Positions 7,273 to 14,904 of a DNA stretch of 33,710 bases are shown piece by piece. Within the stretch, counting starts at the first letter, position 1, and every line of letters begins with the position of its first letter. A program made the translations under genes and the position numbers. Source of the stretch: Campylobacteraceae bacterium (GTDB taxonomy: Bacteria > Campylobacterota > Campylobacteria > Campylobacterales > Sulfurovaceae); contig JALXFN010000002.1 of NCBI GenBank assembly GCA_027068975.1, forward strand, positions 1-33,710, read 5' to 3'. The notes below the pieces were generated by a model. It did no database searches, had not been told where the DNA came from, and worked only from the letters and a program-made list of their open reading frames with translations.

Positions 7273-8515
7273 GGCTACCCCTAAACATCCCATGCAAATA
7301 CGTCCCAAAAACCTCACCTTTAGCCCATGAACCAACAACTCCTTTACCCTTAGGCATTTTAGAAAGCACATCAAACCCCTTTGCTAAACTCTGCTCTGTT
7401 GGCTTGGTGTAGTGAAAGGCATGACCTTTAACCCCTTGTTCGTTGTAGTAGTAGCCCAAACGGTTAAAGCGTTTGTCAAGGGTAAACTCTATATCTAAAA
7501 TAGCACTCATCTTTTTTTCATCAACACTATTAGAGAGGTACAAAAGCCCTGCACACTCTGCATAGATGGCTTTTGTTTTGGCGTGTTCGATGAGTGAGTT
7601 TTTGAAGTTCTCAGAGTTTTTATGTCGCTCATAAGCCTCTTCTGTCTCTACGTAACCTCCACAGAGGTAGACCATGTCGCAGTTGCTAGGTATGACCTCA
7701 TCTTTGGTGGAGTCTACGATGACCACTTCAGCATAAAGTTTTTTTAAAAAGTTTAGATTGTCGTGGTAGAGAAAAGAGAAGTTTTCGTCGTTGACTATGG
7801 CTAGTTTTTGCTCTCTTTTTTTTATGGGTGGGAATGGGTAGGGTGATTGTGTGTTATTTTGACGGTGCGATGGCAATCGCACCCTACGGAGCTTTTCTAG
7901 GTCTATGTGTTCTAGTACCTCTTTGCTTATCTGCTCTATTTTAGACAAATCTTTAAGGTCTAAGCCCAAATGGGTGTCGCTTAGGGCAGGGAGTTTTTTT
8001 TGAATCCACCCTAAAACTTCTATGTTTTTATGGTCAGCCTCTATCTGATTTTTTATAAGTGCGTAGTGCATTTTAGAGGAGAGATTGTTGATGACCACAG
8101 CTTTTATGGTATTGTCAGCCTTATACTCCAATAAGCCTTTAAGCACAGCCGAAATAGTAATGTAACTTCCACCCCCATCAAGCACTAAAATAGTAGGAAC
8201 ATTTAGAAGTTTACTTACAGAGTAGGCAGAGCAACCCTTATTGTCTCCATCGTAAAAGCCCATTACCCCTTCTAAAATGGCTACCTCTTTGTCAGCATAG
8301 TTAGCATATAGCCACTCTACTTGCTCCTTGCTCATAATAAAACTGTCCAAGTTTACTGAATCTGTCCCACATACCTGTTTATGAAACTGTGGGTCAATAA
8401 AATCTGGACCTATTTTAAAGGGACGTACCGACTCTCTAAAGTGCCATAAAAGAGCTGTTGTTAGTATGGTCTTACCTTGATTTGAAGCTGTGGCTGAGAT
8501 GCAGAGGTTTAGCAT
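7244..8515 (-). CDS. cbiA: cobyrinic acid a,c-diamide synthase (CbiA)
   Basis: Amidates the a and c side chains of (hydrogeno)cobyrinic acid using glutamine and ATP. The 423-residue protein has the N-terminal ATP domain (SATASNQGKT at about 7-16, KIGPDFIDPQFH, LEGVMGFYDG) and a C-terminal amidotransferase domain with the cysteine in IYAECAGLLYL and the histidine in GTYLHGMF. The linker between the domains contains an unusual stretch, RRVRLPSHRQNNTQSPYPFP, encoded by a palindromic repeat at 7838-7887 that keeps the frame open. It is the last gene of the minus-strand cbi operon and starts directly after the cbiH stop codon (TAAATG). Confidence 0.94.
   Translation of the reverse strand: MLNLCISATASNQGKTILTTALLWHFRESVRPFKIGPDFIDPQFHKQVCGTDSVNLDSFIMSKEQVEWLYANYADKEVAILEGVMGFYDGDNKGCSAYSVSKLLNVPTILVLDGGGSYITISAVLKGLLEYKADNTIKAVVINNLSSKMHYALIKNQIEADHKNIEVLGWIQKKLPALSDTHLGLDLKDLSKIEQISKEVLEHIDLEKLRRVRLPSHRQNNTQSPYPFPPIKKREQKLAIVNDENFSFLYHDNLNFLKKLYAEVVIVDSTKDEVIPSNCDMVYLCGGYVETEEAYERHKNSENFKNSLIEHAKTKAIYAECAGLLYLSNSVDEKKMSAILDIEFTLDKRFNRLGYYYNEQGVKGHAFHYTKPTEQSLAKGFDVLSKMPKGKGVVGSWAKGEVFGTYLHGMFRGSLNPLAPTTP
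7838..7887. repeat. palindromic MITE-like element inside cbiA
   Basis: The ends GTAGGGTG (7838-7845) and CACCCTAC (7880-7887) are perfect inverted repeats; read inward from both ends, they extend as GTAGGGTG(CG)ATTG with a two-base gap. Inside lies a second perfect hairpin, GGTGCGAT-GGCA-ATCGCACC (7864-7883). The element is G+C-richer than the gene around it and encodes an Arg/Pro/Ser/Gln-rich linker in the CbiA frame. The layout resembles dispersed intergenic palindromic repeats that have inserted in frame, as known for the Rickettsia palindromic elements. No second copy was found in this window. Confidence 0.65.
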
Positions 8516-9298
8516 TTACGCTTTGAGTTCCCCACTCATCTCATACTTATTCAAATACCCACGTGGTGTAAGCACCTGACCATTGCTAGTATGCCGTGTT
8601 TGAGAGTTCCCCACAATAATAAGCGTAGACATCGTCACTTCAGGGTGTTCTATATCTTGTGCTATCAAATCAGTCGTAGTAGTCACCGTTATCTTCTCTT
8701 TGTCACGCCCCACATGAGAAGCGATAATAGCAATACGCTCTTCGCCCTCACTCAATGCCTTTAAAAAGTTTTGATACGGCAAAATCCGTTTTTTAGACTT
8801 AGGGTTATAAATCCCCAAAATCATATCTGCATCAAAACAGTTACGTACACGTTTATCTATGATATTTATATCTGTCAATTTATCAGAGAGTGAAATAACA
8901 GCAAAATCTTGGCTAATAGGAGCACCAATACGTGAAGCTGTCGCTAAAAATGAGGTCACACCTGCCACAGAAATCACCTCTATCTCGTCCCACAACTGTT
9001 GTTCGTCCATTAGCTCTGTTACAAGCGTTGCCATACCAAAGACATTGACATCTCCGTTTGAGATAATGCAGGTCGTCTTTCCATCTTTAGCGTAGTTAAT
9101 CGCCTCTTGACATCGTGCTATCTCTTTGGTCATGCCCGACATAAAGACAGGCTTATCACCAATAAGTTCTTTTAGCTCTTTGACGTAGTTACGGTAACCC
9201 ACCACTGCTTCACACTCCTCTAGGGCTTGAAGTGCCTCGGTTGTCATGTATTGTGTGCCACCTGCACCACTGCTTAGTATGTATAGTTTTTTTGCCAT
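8516..9298 (-). CDS. cbiH: cobalt-precorrin-3B / cobalt-factor III C17-methyltransferase (CbiH/CobJ)
   Basis: SAM-dependent methylation at C17 with ring contraction, converting cobalt-factor III to cobalt-precorrin-4 in the anaerobic route. The 260-residue sequence is a tetrapyrrole methylase: LYILSSGAGGTQYMTTEALQ at the N-terminus, CIISNGDVNVFGMATLV as the second motif, ISVAGVTSFLATASRIGAP as the third, and AIIASHVGRDKEKITVTTT near residues 190-208. It is the single-domain form, without the C-terminal Fe-S extension of Bacillus megaterium CbiH60, so any ring reduction needs a separate donor. The start overlaps the cbiG stop (TAATG). Confidence 0.92.
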   Translation of the reverse strand: MAKKLYILSSGAGGTQYMTTEALQALEECEAVVGYRNYVKELKELIGDKPVFMSGMTKEIARCQEAINYAKDGKTTCIISNGDVNVFGMATLVTELMDEQQLWDEIEVISVAGVTSFLATASRIGAPISQDFAVISLSDKLTDINIIDKRVRNCFDADMILGIYNPKSKKRILPYQNFLKALSEGEERIAIIASHVGRDKEKITVTTTTDLIAQDIEHPEVTMSTLIIVGNSQTRHTSNGQVLTPRGYLNKYEMSGELKA

Positions 9299-10311
9299 TA
9301 TATTGCTCCTGCTACGGTTACTGATTTAAAATAGACCTCTTTGTTAAAAAGAAGCTCTTTATAGGTTGAAGTCAAAATTGCACTTGGCTCAGCTACCCCT
9401 TTAAGCCCAAAGAACTTGGTAGAGGCAGAGTCTGAAAAGCTATTTTCGAGTGCGTTTATAGCATCTTTTTCATAAAACTCTATGTCAAAGTGGTACTTTT
9501 TTGCAAACTCCAACAAGCCCACTTCATCTGCTTTCGCCTCAAAAGAGCCAATGTTTCCAATCTCCTCCATGCTAAGTTTGTGCGTCTCTAAAAATTGTTT
9601 TACTGCCTCTTCTATCTCACTTAGAGGGGTGTCACGGTTACAGCCAATGCCTAAGTAGACTTTAGGGCGAAAGGTTAAGCACTGAGATGTGATGTTAGGG
9701 TCGATGACCACCGTGTCCAAATCTAAGTTCTCAAACCCCACAAGGCTAAGGTTCTCTTTGTTGGGAATGCTCTCAAAAACATTCTCGTAGGTTGCCACTT
9801 TCAGAGGCTGTTTGTTGAGCAGTCGGTTAGAGACTTTGGCTAAGGCTTTTAGGTTCTCTATCTTCCAATCATTCTTCTTTGCCAACATCTCAAACGCCAA
9901 TGTTTTGGTTTGGTCGGTTGCTGTTGAGATGAAGTTAAGACAGTTAGGAAGTCGCTCTGCTAAGGTGTCTGCTAACTCATTTGCTCCTCCTAAATGCCCA
10001 CTAAGCAGAGGCACCACTTTGTCAAGTGCAAGGTTAATGACCAATACAGCTGGGTCGGTCGATTTGTCCTCTAAAAGTGGGGCGATTTTACGTACCACTG
10101 CACCCATGGCTAAGATAGCAATGATGGCATCGTACTCTTTCCATGCAGGAACTAAAATGTCATCTAGCTTTTTGTAGGTGTGCAGTTTCTCTAGGGTGTG
10201 CGTAAGCTCTGCTTTTCCATAGACATCGACCTCATGTTCACTTAGATGAGGTACAAGCCTACAGGCTGAGTTTAGACTGGGTTGGTTAATGGTAACAACG
10301 GCTATTTTCAT
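9298..10311 (-). CDS. cbiG: cobalt-precorrin-5A hydrolase (CbiG)
   Basis: Opens the delta-lactone of cobalt-precorrin-5A and releases acetaldehyde, a step specific to the oxygen-independent pathway. The 337-residue protein has the CbiG N-terminal part (AIIAILAMGAVVRKIAPLLE, then VVPLLSGHLGGANELADTLA) and the C-terminal domain beginning near residue 218 (VYLGIGCNRDTPLSEIEEAV, later GSFEAKADEVGLLEFAKKY). The middle region is present, so this is the full-length rather than the split form. It lies three bases after bluB and is coupled to cbiH by a one-base overlap. With CbiK and CbiD it marks the cobalt-early route. Confidence 0.93.
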   Translation of the reverse strand: MKIAVVTINQPSLNSACRLVPHLSEHEVDVYGKAELTHTLEKLHTYKKLDDILVPAWKEYDAIIAILAMGAVVRKIAPLLEDKSTDPAVLVINLALDKVVPLLSGHLGGANELADTLAERLPNCLNFISTATDQTKTLAFEMLAKKNDWKIENLKALAKVSNRLLNKQPLKVATYENVFESIPNKENLSLVGFENLDLDTVVIDPNITSQCLTFRPKVYLGIGCNRDTPLSEIEEAVKQFLETHKLSMEEIGNIGSFEAKADEVGLLEFAKKYHFDIEFYEKDAINALENSFSDSASTKFFGLKGVAEPSAILTSTYKELLFNKEVYFKSVTVAGAI

Positions 10312-10314
10312 GTT

Positions 10315-10947
10315 TTAATCCTTTATCCAAGAGACAATCTCTTGGTACTTCTTTTGCTCTTCCCACTTTAGGGTTTTTAGTTCTGGCTCTTGTGGAAACG
10401 CTTTGACGTAACCCACACAGAGGTAGCCCACAAGTTTGTATTCTTTTGAGACCCCTAAGGTTTTACGTACCTTTTTAGGCTTTAAAATGCTCACCCACCC
10501 CATGCCAATGTTGAGGCTTCGTGCCATAAGCCACATATTTTGAATGGCACAAACCACAGAGTACTCACCCATCTTCTTTTGAGAGGTCTGTCCTAAAATG
10601 GCTCCCTTTGGCTTTTGGTAAAACATGGCAATGTTAACAGGAGCTTCTTTAATGCCTTCAAGTTTTAGAGTCTCATAGATGGGTCGCTCTTTAAAGCTGG
10701 AGGTACTTTTATCATACTCCTCTTTATAGTTATCATAAATTTGCTCTTTTATGCTCTTTTTTTCAATAATTACAAATTTCCAAGGCTGAGAGTAGCCCAC
10801 CGATGGAGCATGAAGACCTGCTTCAATGATTTGTTTTAGTAGTTCCTCTTCAATGGGTTCAGAAGAGAAGTTGTTTCCACGAATATCACGCCGTGAGGCA
10901 ATAATATGAGCAATAGTTGTAGAGGCATCTTTATCTATCTTTTGCAT
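10315..10947 (-). CDS. bluB: 5,6-dimethylbenzimidazole synthase (BluB)
   Basis: A flavin-destructase of the nitroreductase fold that breaks reduced FMN with O2 to make 5,6-dimethylbenzimidazole, the lower ligand of vitamin B12. The 210 residues include SRRDIRGNNF (about 18-27, whose Asp probably matches the conserved BluB aspartate), AGLHAPSVGYSQPWKFVII (43-61), MGEYSVVCAIQNMWLMARSL and IGMGWVSILKPKKVR (147-161), which separate BluB from ordinary nitroreductases. A GTG one codon upstream (10950) is an alternative start, but AAAGAG is better spaced for the ATG at 10947. The gene overlaps the end of cbiF, supporting co-expression with the anaerobic cbi genes. Confidence 0.88.
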   Translation of the reverse strand: MQKIDKDASTTIAHIIASRRDIRGNNFSSEPIEEELLKQIIEAGLHAPSVGYSQPWKFVIIEKKSIKEQIYDNYKEEYDKSTSSFKERPIYETLKLEGIKEAPVNIAMFYQKPKGAILGQTSQKKMGEYSVVCAIQNMWLMARSLNIGMGWVSILKPKKVRKTLGVSKEYKLVGYLCVGYVKAFPQEPELKTLKWEEQKKYQEIVSWIKD

Positions 10948-11674
10948 CACACTCTTTAACCAAAGGCTTTACATAGAGGTGAGACTCTACGGTCTCTTTT
11001 TGGTGTAGAAAATCTCCAAGTAGTATAAGAGCCACCCCTCTAATGTGACCCACTTGCTCTTCAATGTCAGCTATCGTCCCCTTATAAATCGCCTCATCTT
11101 CCCAAGTGGCTTTCTCTACCACCCAACAAGGAGTATCAGGGTTGTATCCCATCTCTAAAGCTTTCTTTTTAAGCTTTTTGAGCAACAAAATAGAGAGGTA
11201 AAAGACCAAAGAGGAGTTCTTACAAGCCAAAATGTTCTCCAAACTCTCAGGGTTAGGAGTCTTCCCCTCAACACGGGTAATAATAAGCGTCTGTGACACC
11301 CCTGGAATGGTATATTCAATCCCCAAAGAGGCACTAGCCCCAAAACTAGCCGTAATCCCTGGAATGACTGTGTAGTCTATTCCTTTTTCATTTAAAAAGC
11401 TTATTTGCTTGGCAATAGTAGAGTAGATAGAGGGGTCACCTGTATGCACTCGTGCAACAATTTTGTCTTTATTCTCTTCTAAAAATGCAAAAATTTCAGG
11501 GTATTTCATCCCTTGTGAATCGACAATGAGAGCATCATCTCTACACCATGAAAGAACCTCTCTAGGCACTAACGAACCTGTGTAGAGAACGGCATCTGCT
11601 TTTTGTAAAATCTTTTGAGCTTTTATGGTTACTAAGTCAGGGTCACCTGAACCTGCTCCTATGAAGTGTATCAT
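10931..11674 (-). CDS. cbiF: cobalt-precorrin-4 C11-methyltransferase (CbiF/CobM)
   Basis: SAM-dependent C11 methylation of cobalt-precorrin-4. The 247 residues show the CobM/CbiF pattern: MIHFIGAGSGDPDLVTIKAQ, VLYTGSLVPREVL (the YTGSLV motif is diagnostic), ARVHTGDPSIYSTIAKQI, VIPGITASFGASASLGIEYT and LILLGDFLHQ. The ribosome-binding site is AAGGAAACCAAACA before the ATG. It is the first cbi gene after the toxin-antitoxin pair, and 58 bases separate it from the toxin stop, the largest gap in the operon after the porin-cbiM and cbiET-antitoxin junctions. Its expression could therefore depend on the toxin-antitoxin promoter or on readthrough. Confidence 0.94.
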   Translation of the reverse strand: MIHFIGAGSGDPDLVTIKAQKILQKADAVLYTGSLVPREVLSWCRDDALIVDSQGMKYPEIFAFLEENKDKIVARVHTGDPSIYSTIAKQISFLNEKGIDYTVIPGITASFGASASLGIEYTIPGVSQTLIITRVEGKTPNPESLENILACKNSSLVFYLSILLLKKLKKKALEMGYNPDTPCWVVEKATWEDEAIYKGTIADIEEQVGHIRGVALILLGDFLHQKETVESHLYVKPLVKECDAKDR

Positions 11675-11732
11675 TGTTTGGTTTCCTTTTTTTTAATAAG
11701 CTAGTGAAAAAAGATAGCCTATCAAGTCTTAA

Positions 11733-12164
11733 TTATTGAATCTTTTCTAAAAACTCTACACTTGTCATCAATGTTATTTTTTCAGAAACAAATCTCTTAT
11801 CGTTCGATAAAATTAAATCACAAGAGACTTTTTGCGCCATAATGTACTGAATAGTATCTTCTAAATCTGTAAAGTTTGTATGGTTTTTCATAAAGTGACA
11901 ACTCTCTTCTATCTCTTTGTTTCCAAATTCGATAACATCACAAAGCTCATTCACATCAAGTATAGAGTCCAACGCATCCATTTTTCCTTTTTTTGAAAGT
12001 ACATAATACAACGTTGTAATAATGTCACATGAGGTAAAAACATCTACATCTTTTTGTTGAAGCAGTATAGAAATGGCTTGGGAACTCTCTACATGAAAAG
12101 GTCTCTTGTCATCGTACATATCTAAAATAATATTGGCATCTAAAAAAACTTTTTTATAATTCAC
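11733..12164 (-). CDS. PIN-domain toxin (VapC-like ribonuclease)
   Basis: A PIN-domain protein of 143 residues from the GTG at 12164. This start gives the usual VapC beginning MNYKKVFLDANIILDMYDD, has AAGGCG upstream, and overlaps the antitoxin by 11 bases; a longer reading frame to 12194 only adds a non-conserved leader. Acidic residues expected of the Mg2+ site are visible in FLDANIILD, in NFTDLEDTIQYIMA and in LILSNDKRF. VapC-type toxins cleave specific RNAs, often initiator tRNA or the rRNA sarcin-ricin loop; the target here cannot be read from sequence. The pair stands between cbiET and cbiF inside the cobalamin operon. Confidence 0.82.
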   Translation of the reverse strand: MNYKKVFLDANIILDMYDDKRPFHVESSQAISILLQQKDVDVFTSCDIITTLYYVLSKKGKMDALDSILDVNELCDVIEFGNKEIEESCHFMKNHTNFTDLEDTIQYIMAQKVSCDLILSNDKRFVSEKITLMTSVEFLEKIQ

Positions 12165-12393
12165 GATTCGCCTTAATGGATTGAATAGACTCATCTGTAA
12201 AGAGACCTGAGGCTGAACCTTTTAGACGATTGAATGCTTTTAGACGTTTTTTGACCTTTATCTGTTTGTATCGCTCTTCAATCATCTCTTGAACAAGTGA
12301 AGTCATTGATTTCTTTGCATCTTTGGCTATCTCTTCAAGGTAAGTAGCAATCTGTTGGTCAAATACAAAGTTTTTTCTTACAGTAGCTTCCAT
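12154..12393 (-). CDS. ribbon-helix-helix-type antitoxin partner
   Basis: A 79-residue protein directly upstream of, and overlapping, the PIN toxin gene. Residues 5-45 (RKNFVFDQQIATYLEEIAKD, then KKSMTSLVQEMIEER) fit a beta strand plus two helices of the ribbon-helix-helix DNA-binding fold, and the basic/acidic tail (KVKKRLKAFNRL, FTDESIQSIKANREL) would wrap the toxin. AAAAGGAGAACTC is a strong ribosome-binding site. Two ATACATAA direct repeats in the 51-base upstream gap may be its operator. The family assignment is by pattern only. Confidence 0.72.
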   Translation of the reverse strand: MEATVRKNFVFDQQIATYLEEIAKDAKKSMTSLVQEMIEERYKQIKVKKRLKAFNRLKGSASGLFTDESIQSIKANREL

Positions 12394-12405
12394 GAGTTCT
12401 CCTTT

Positions 12406-12427
12406 TTATGTATTTTTTATTATGTAT
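12406..12427. promoter_or_regulatory. direct repeat upstream of the antitoxin, possible operator
   Basis: TTATGTAT occurs at 12406-12413 and again at 12420-12427 with a 14-base period, in the short gap between cbiET and the antitoxin. On the coding strand this reads ATACATAATAAAAAATACATAA just before the AAGGAG ribosome-binding site. Autoregulation by the RHH antitoxin is the obvious guess. Confidence 0.35.
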
Positions 12428-12444
12428 CTATTTTAACCTGTTTT

Positions 12445-13620
12445 TTAATCTGTGTCAAACTCTTTTTTAACCTTTATCTGAAACAACTGCCTCTCAGGCT
12501 CTATCAAATCAAGCTTCCCTTTATAAGTAGTAAGCGACAAAGAGATAACCTTATACTCTATTTTAGCGTCATTTAACACCGTTATCATCTGCGTTAGGTT
12601 TTTAAGAGTAATAGCATTTATAAGCATCACCCCACCATCACTTAACCTCTCATACAAGTAGGAGAGTCGTGCTATAACTTTTGCTCCACCACCTCCAACA
12701 AAGATTCTATCAGGCTCTGCTTTAACCGACTCAAAAAGTGTTTCAGCATCTCCCTCATAAAGCTCTGTATCACAGACATGATGAGTTGTGAGATTCTTTT
12801 TTATAAACTCATTACGTTGCTCTTGTTTCTCAAAAAGTACAGTTTTTACACGGTATCGTTTGTAGGCTTCTATGGCACAACTTCCACTTCCTGCACCTAC
12901 ATCCCAAAGTGTCATATTGGGTTCAAGGTCTAGGTTTTGTAGGCTTAGGTGGCGTTTGTACTGTTTGGTTATCATGCCTCTTTCGGTCTCAAACTCACTG
13001 TCTAAACTCATGACTGATTTAGGGGTAAAACAACGCTTGATGAGCAGAACAAAAGGGAAAGTTTGATTAAAAGCTTTAGTAGAGAAATCAAAAAGGTTGA
13101 CTTGTTCTATCACTTCATCTTCATAGCCCAGTTTGTAGCCGATGGTTACCTCTATATCTTTTGGGTCAAGGTAGCGTGTTGCTTCTTTTAGTCGCTCAAT
13201 GGTAAACATATCGCACAGCACAAAGGTGTAAGTGTTGTTTAAAAAGTTTCTTAGGTCAATGCGTTTTCGTCCATGCAAAGAGATGGTATCGACCTCTGTT
13301 TCGCTTATCATGAGTTTTTCAAGTAGATAGGTTTTCGATGAGGTGTTGTTGATGATTTTGACGCTGCCTTTAGGAAGCTTTTTAGCAATCAAAACTCCTG
13401 CACTGTAAAAAAGAGGTGAGCCTGTTACTACATACAAAATCTCTTCTTTGTTGTAGTTCTCTAAGATGTACTCTTTTGCCTCTTTAAAGCCAAGTTTTAA
13501 GATGTTTTCGCCATGCTCTAAGAAGTTTTTATCGCAGATTATTTTGTCAAAATCCTCTCTTGAAATGGTCAGATTATCAAAGTTATAATCTCCCATTCCG
13601 TTACCTGTTATGGTTAGCAT
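12445..13620 (-). CDS. cbiET: fused cobalt-precorrin-7 C5-methyltransferase / cobalt-precorrin-6B C15-methyltransferase, decarboxylating (CbiET)
   Basis: A 391-residue fusion of two enzymes. Residues 1 to about 195 are the CbiE tetrapyrrole methylase (MLTITGNGMGDYNFDNLTIS, YVVTGSPLFYSAGVLIAKKL, LHGRKRIDLRNFL). Residues from about 205 are CbiT, with the class I SAM-binding motif LWDVGAGSGSCAIEAYKR (238-255) and RIFVGGGGAKVIARLSYL. Together they methylate C5 and C15 and decarboxylate the C12 acetate. The fusion corresponds to CobL of aerobic organisms but is common in anaerobic clusters too. It starts immediately after the stop of the 91-residue ORF. Downstream comes the toxin-antitoxin pair rather than the next cbi gene. 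Confidence 0.94.
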   Translation of the reverse strand: MLTITGNGMGDYNFDNLTISREDFDKIICDKNFLEHGENILKLGFKEAKEYILENYNKEEILYVVTGSPLFYSAGVLIAKKLPKGSVKIINNTSSKTYLLEKLMISETEVDTISLHGRKRIDLRNFLNNTYTFVLCDMFTIERLKEATRYLDPKDIEVTIGYKLGYEDEVIEQVNLFDFSTKAFNQTFPFVLLIKRCFTPKSVMSLDSEFETERGMITKQYKRHLSLQNLDLEPNMTLWDVGAGSGSCAIEAYKRYRVKTVLFEKQEQRNEFIKKNLTTHHVCDTELYEGDAETLFESVKAEPDRIFVGGGGAKVIARLSYLYERLSDGGVMLINAITLKNLTQMITVLNDAKIEYKVISLSLTTYKGKLDLIEPERQLFQIKVKKEFDTD

Positions 13621-13896
13621 CTAGTTGTAGTCCTTAACGTATTGGTCAAGTTTTTTGACACGCTCTATGGCATCGTCTATCTCTTTAAACTCTATCTTTA
13701 TGCCGTAGTCGTCACAATGTTCGTCCCACACTTTAGCACTAAGCCCCATAAAGTTAGCAAGGTACATCTGTAAACATGAACTATAGGCTGAGGGGAGTTC
13801 TTTACGCTCAAAATACTCTATGATTTTTAAAACATCCTCTTTTACTGTAGGTAGTATATTTTTTTCAAACTCTTCTATTTTACTTTCATCATTCAT
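13621..13896 (-). CDS. small acidic protein of unknown function in the cbi operon
   Basis: A 91-residue protein, not recognised. It is acidic and predicted mostly helical (SKIEEFEKNILPTVKEDVLK, then LPSAYSSCLQMYLANFMGLS), with three cysteines or cysteine-like positions that do not form a metal motif (SSCLQ, DEHCDDYG). There is no signal peptide or membrane segment. It is tightly packed: the stop abuts the cbiET start, and nine bases separate it from cbiD upstream, so it is translated with the pathway. It is far too short to be the missing CbiJ reductase. A partner or chaperone of a neighbouring enzyme is possible but unsupported. Confidence 0.7.
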   Translation of the reverse strand: MNDESKIEEFEKNILPTVKEDVLKIIEYFERKELPSAYSSCLQMYLANFMGLSAKVWDEHCDDYGIKIEFKEIDDAIERVKKLDQYVKDYN

Positions 13897-13905
13897 TTTT
13901 GTCTC

Positions 13906-14883
13906 CTATCTTAATATTATGGTTTTAGTCTCAATAGTTGAAAACCAAGAGCTTAACTGCTCATCAGTTTTTTGTGAAATCATACTATAAAATGCTTCTA
14001 GTTTCTCCATAGTTTCAAGCTGAGAGGTCAGACCTTTAACCGTTTTGGTTGAATCAATGTCCACTTCGGCTTGAAGCTCCTTAAAAATCTGCATTTTTAG
14101 TTGCTCAAAATCAATAGAGCCAAAACGATTATGCGTGTTTCTACACCCTTGCATGACCTTCGTCGCCTTTCCTATACCACAGATAAATATGGCAGAGTCA
14201 ATCTCTAAATCTTTAACAATCTCTAAAGCATCATAGACAAAATTTCCTATCTCCACTATCTGTATCTCATCATAATACTCTTTGGCATAGGCAAATGAGC
14301 TATTTCCAAGGGTTAAAACTACTTCCTTATATCCATTTGCCTTTGCAACGCCCAGTTCGGTGCGTATGGAGTCCATGTAGGCATCACTAGAGATGGGTTT
14401 GACATAGCCTGTTGTTCCTAAAATGGAGATACCACCCAAAACACCTACTTTTGCATTGGCTGTCTGTTTGGCTATCTCTTCGCCATTGGTTACTGAAATG
14501 GTACAAAATGTTTGTTCGGTGTTACCGAACCTACGGTGTATCTGTTCCATGGCTTTTAATGGGGTAGGGTTAATGGCAGGAAAGCCTTTTGGGGGTTTTA
14601 GCCCCTCTTTGGTCACCACTCCAACACCAACCCCTGCATAGAGTTCTAAAGAGCCGATAATATAAGGCTTATGAGTAATCTTATTTAACTCTAAATCTTC
14701 CAATTTATCTGAAATAGTCACCACAATCTCACACCCTTTCGTAACATCTAAATCATCATTATCCATCTTATAAGTAATAGATTTAGTAAGCATCTTAGTT
14801 GCCATAAACCCTTGCAGAGCTGACCTAAAAGCAAAAGAGGCGTGGTAGCCTGTGGTGTAGCCTTTTCGTAGCTTTTTGCTCAT
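13906..14883 (-). CDS. cbiD: cobalt-precorrin-5B C1-methyltransferase (CbiD)
   Basis: Methylates C1 of cobalt-precorrin-5B and is restricted to the oxygen-independent pathway. The 325-residue translation starts SKKLRKGYTTGYHASFAFRS, the CbiD signature region, and continues with GVGVVTKEGLKPPKGFPAINPTP, LGGISILGTTGYVKPISSDAY (about 150-170) and FICGIGKATKVMQGCRNTHN. The typical CbiD sequence has RTGYTTGTCA at the start; here it reads KGYTTGYHAS. Length is normal for the family. It lies 21 bases downstream of the [2Fe-2S] protein gene in the same operon. Confidence 0.94.
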   Translation of the reverse strand: MSKKLRKGYTTGYHASFAFRSALQGFMATKMLTKSITYKMDNDDLDVTKGCEIVVTISDKLEDLELNKITHKPYIIGSLELYAGVGVGVVTKEGLKPPKGFPAINPTPLKAMEQIHRRFGNTEQTFCTISVTNGEEIAKQTANAKVGVLGGISILGTTGYVKPISSDAYMDSIRTELGVAKANGYKEVVLTLGNSSFAYAKEYYDEIQIVEIGNFVYDALEIVKDLEIDSAIFICGIGKATKVMQGCRNTHNRFGSIDFEQLKMQIFKELQAEVDIDSTKTVKGLTSQLETMEKLEAFYSMISQKTDEQLSSWFSTIETKTIILR

Positions 14884-14904
14884 ATAGTTTTACTTATATA
14901 CTTT

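Noticed and set aside
11713-11723. GATAGCCTATC palindrome after the toxin gene, followed by T6 on the minus strand, as a terminator
   Set aside because: The palindrome is too tight to form a stable hairpin with a normal loop, leaving only about three base pairs. It could be a protein-binding site but nothing supports it.
12165-12194. Longer N-terminus for the PIN toxin
   Set aside because: The extra residues precede the conserved PIN start, have no ribosome-binding site, and would lengthen the overlap with the antitoxin. The GTG at 12164 fits better.
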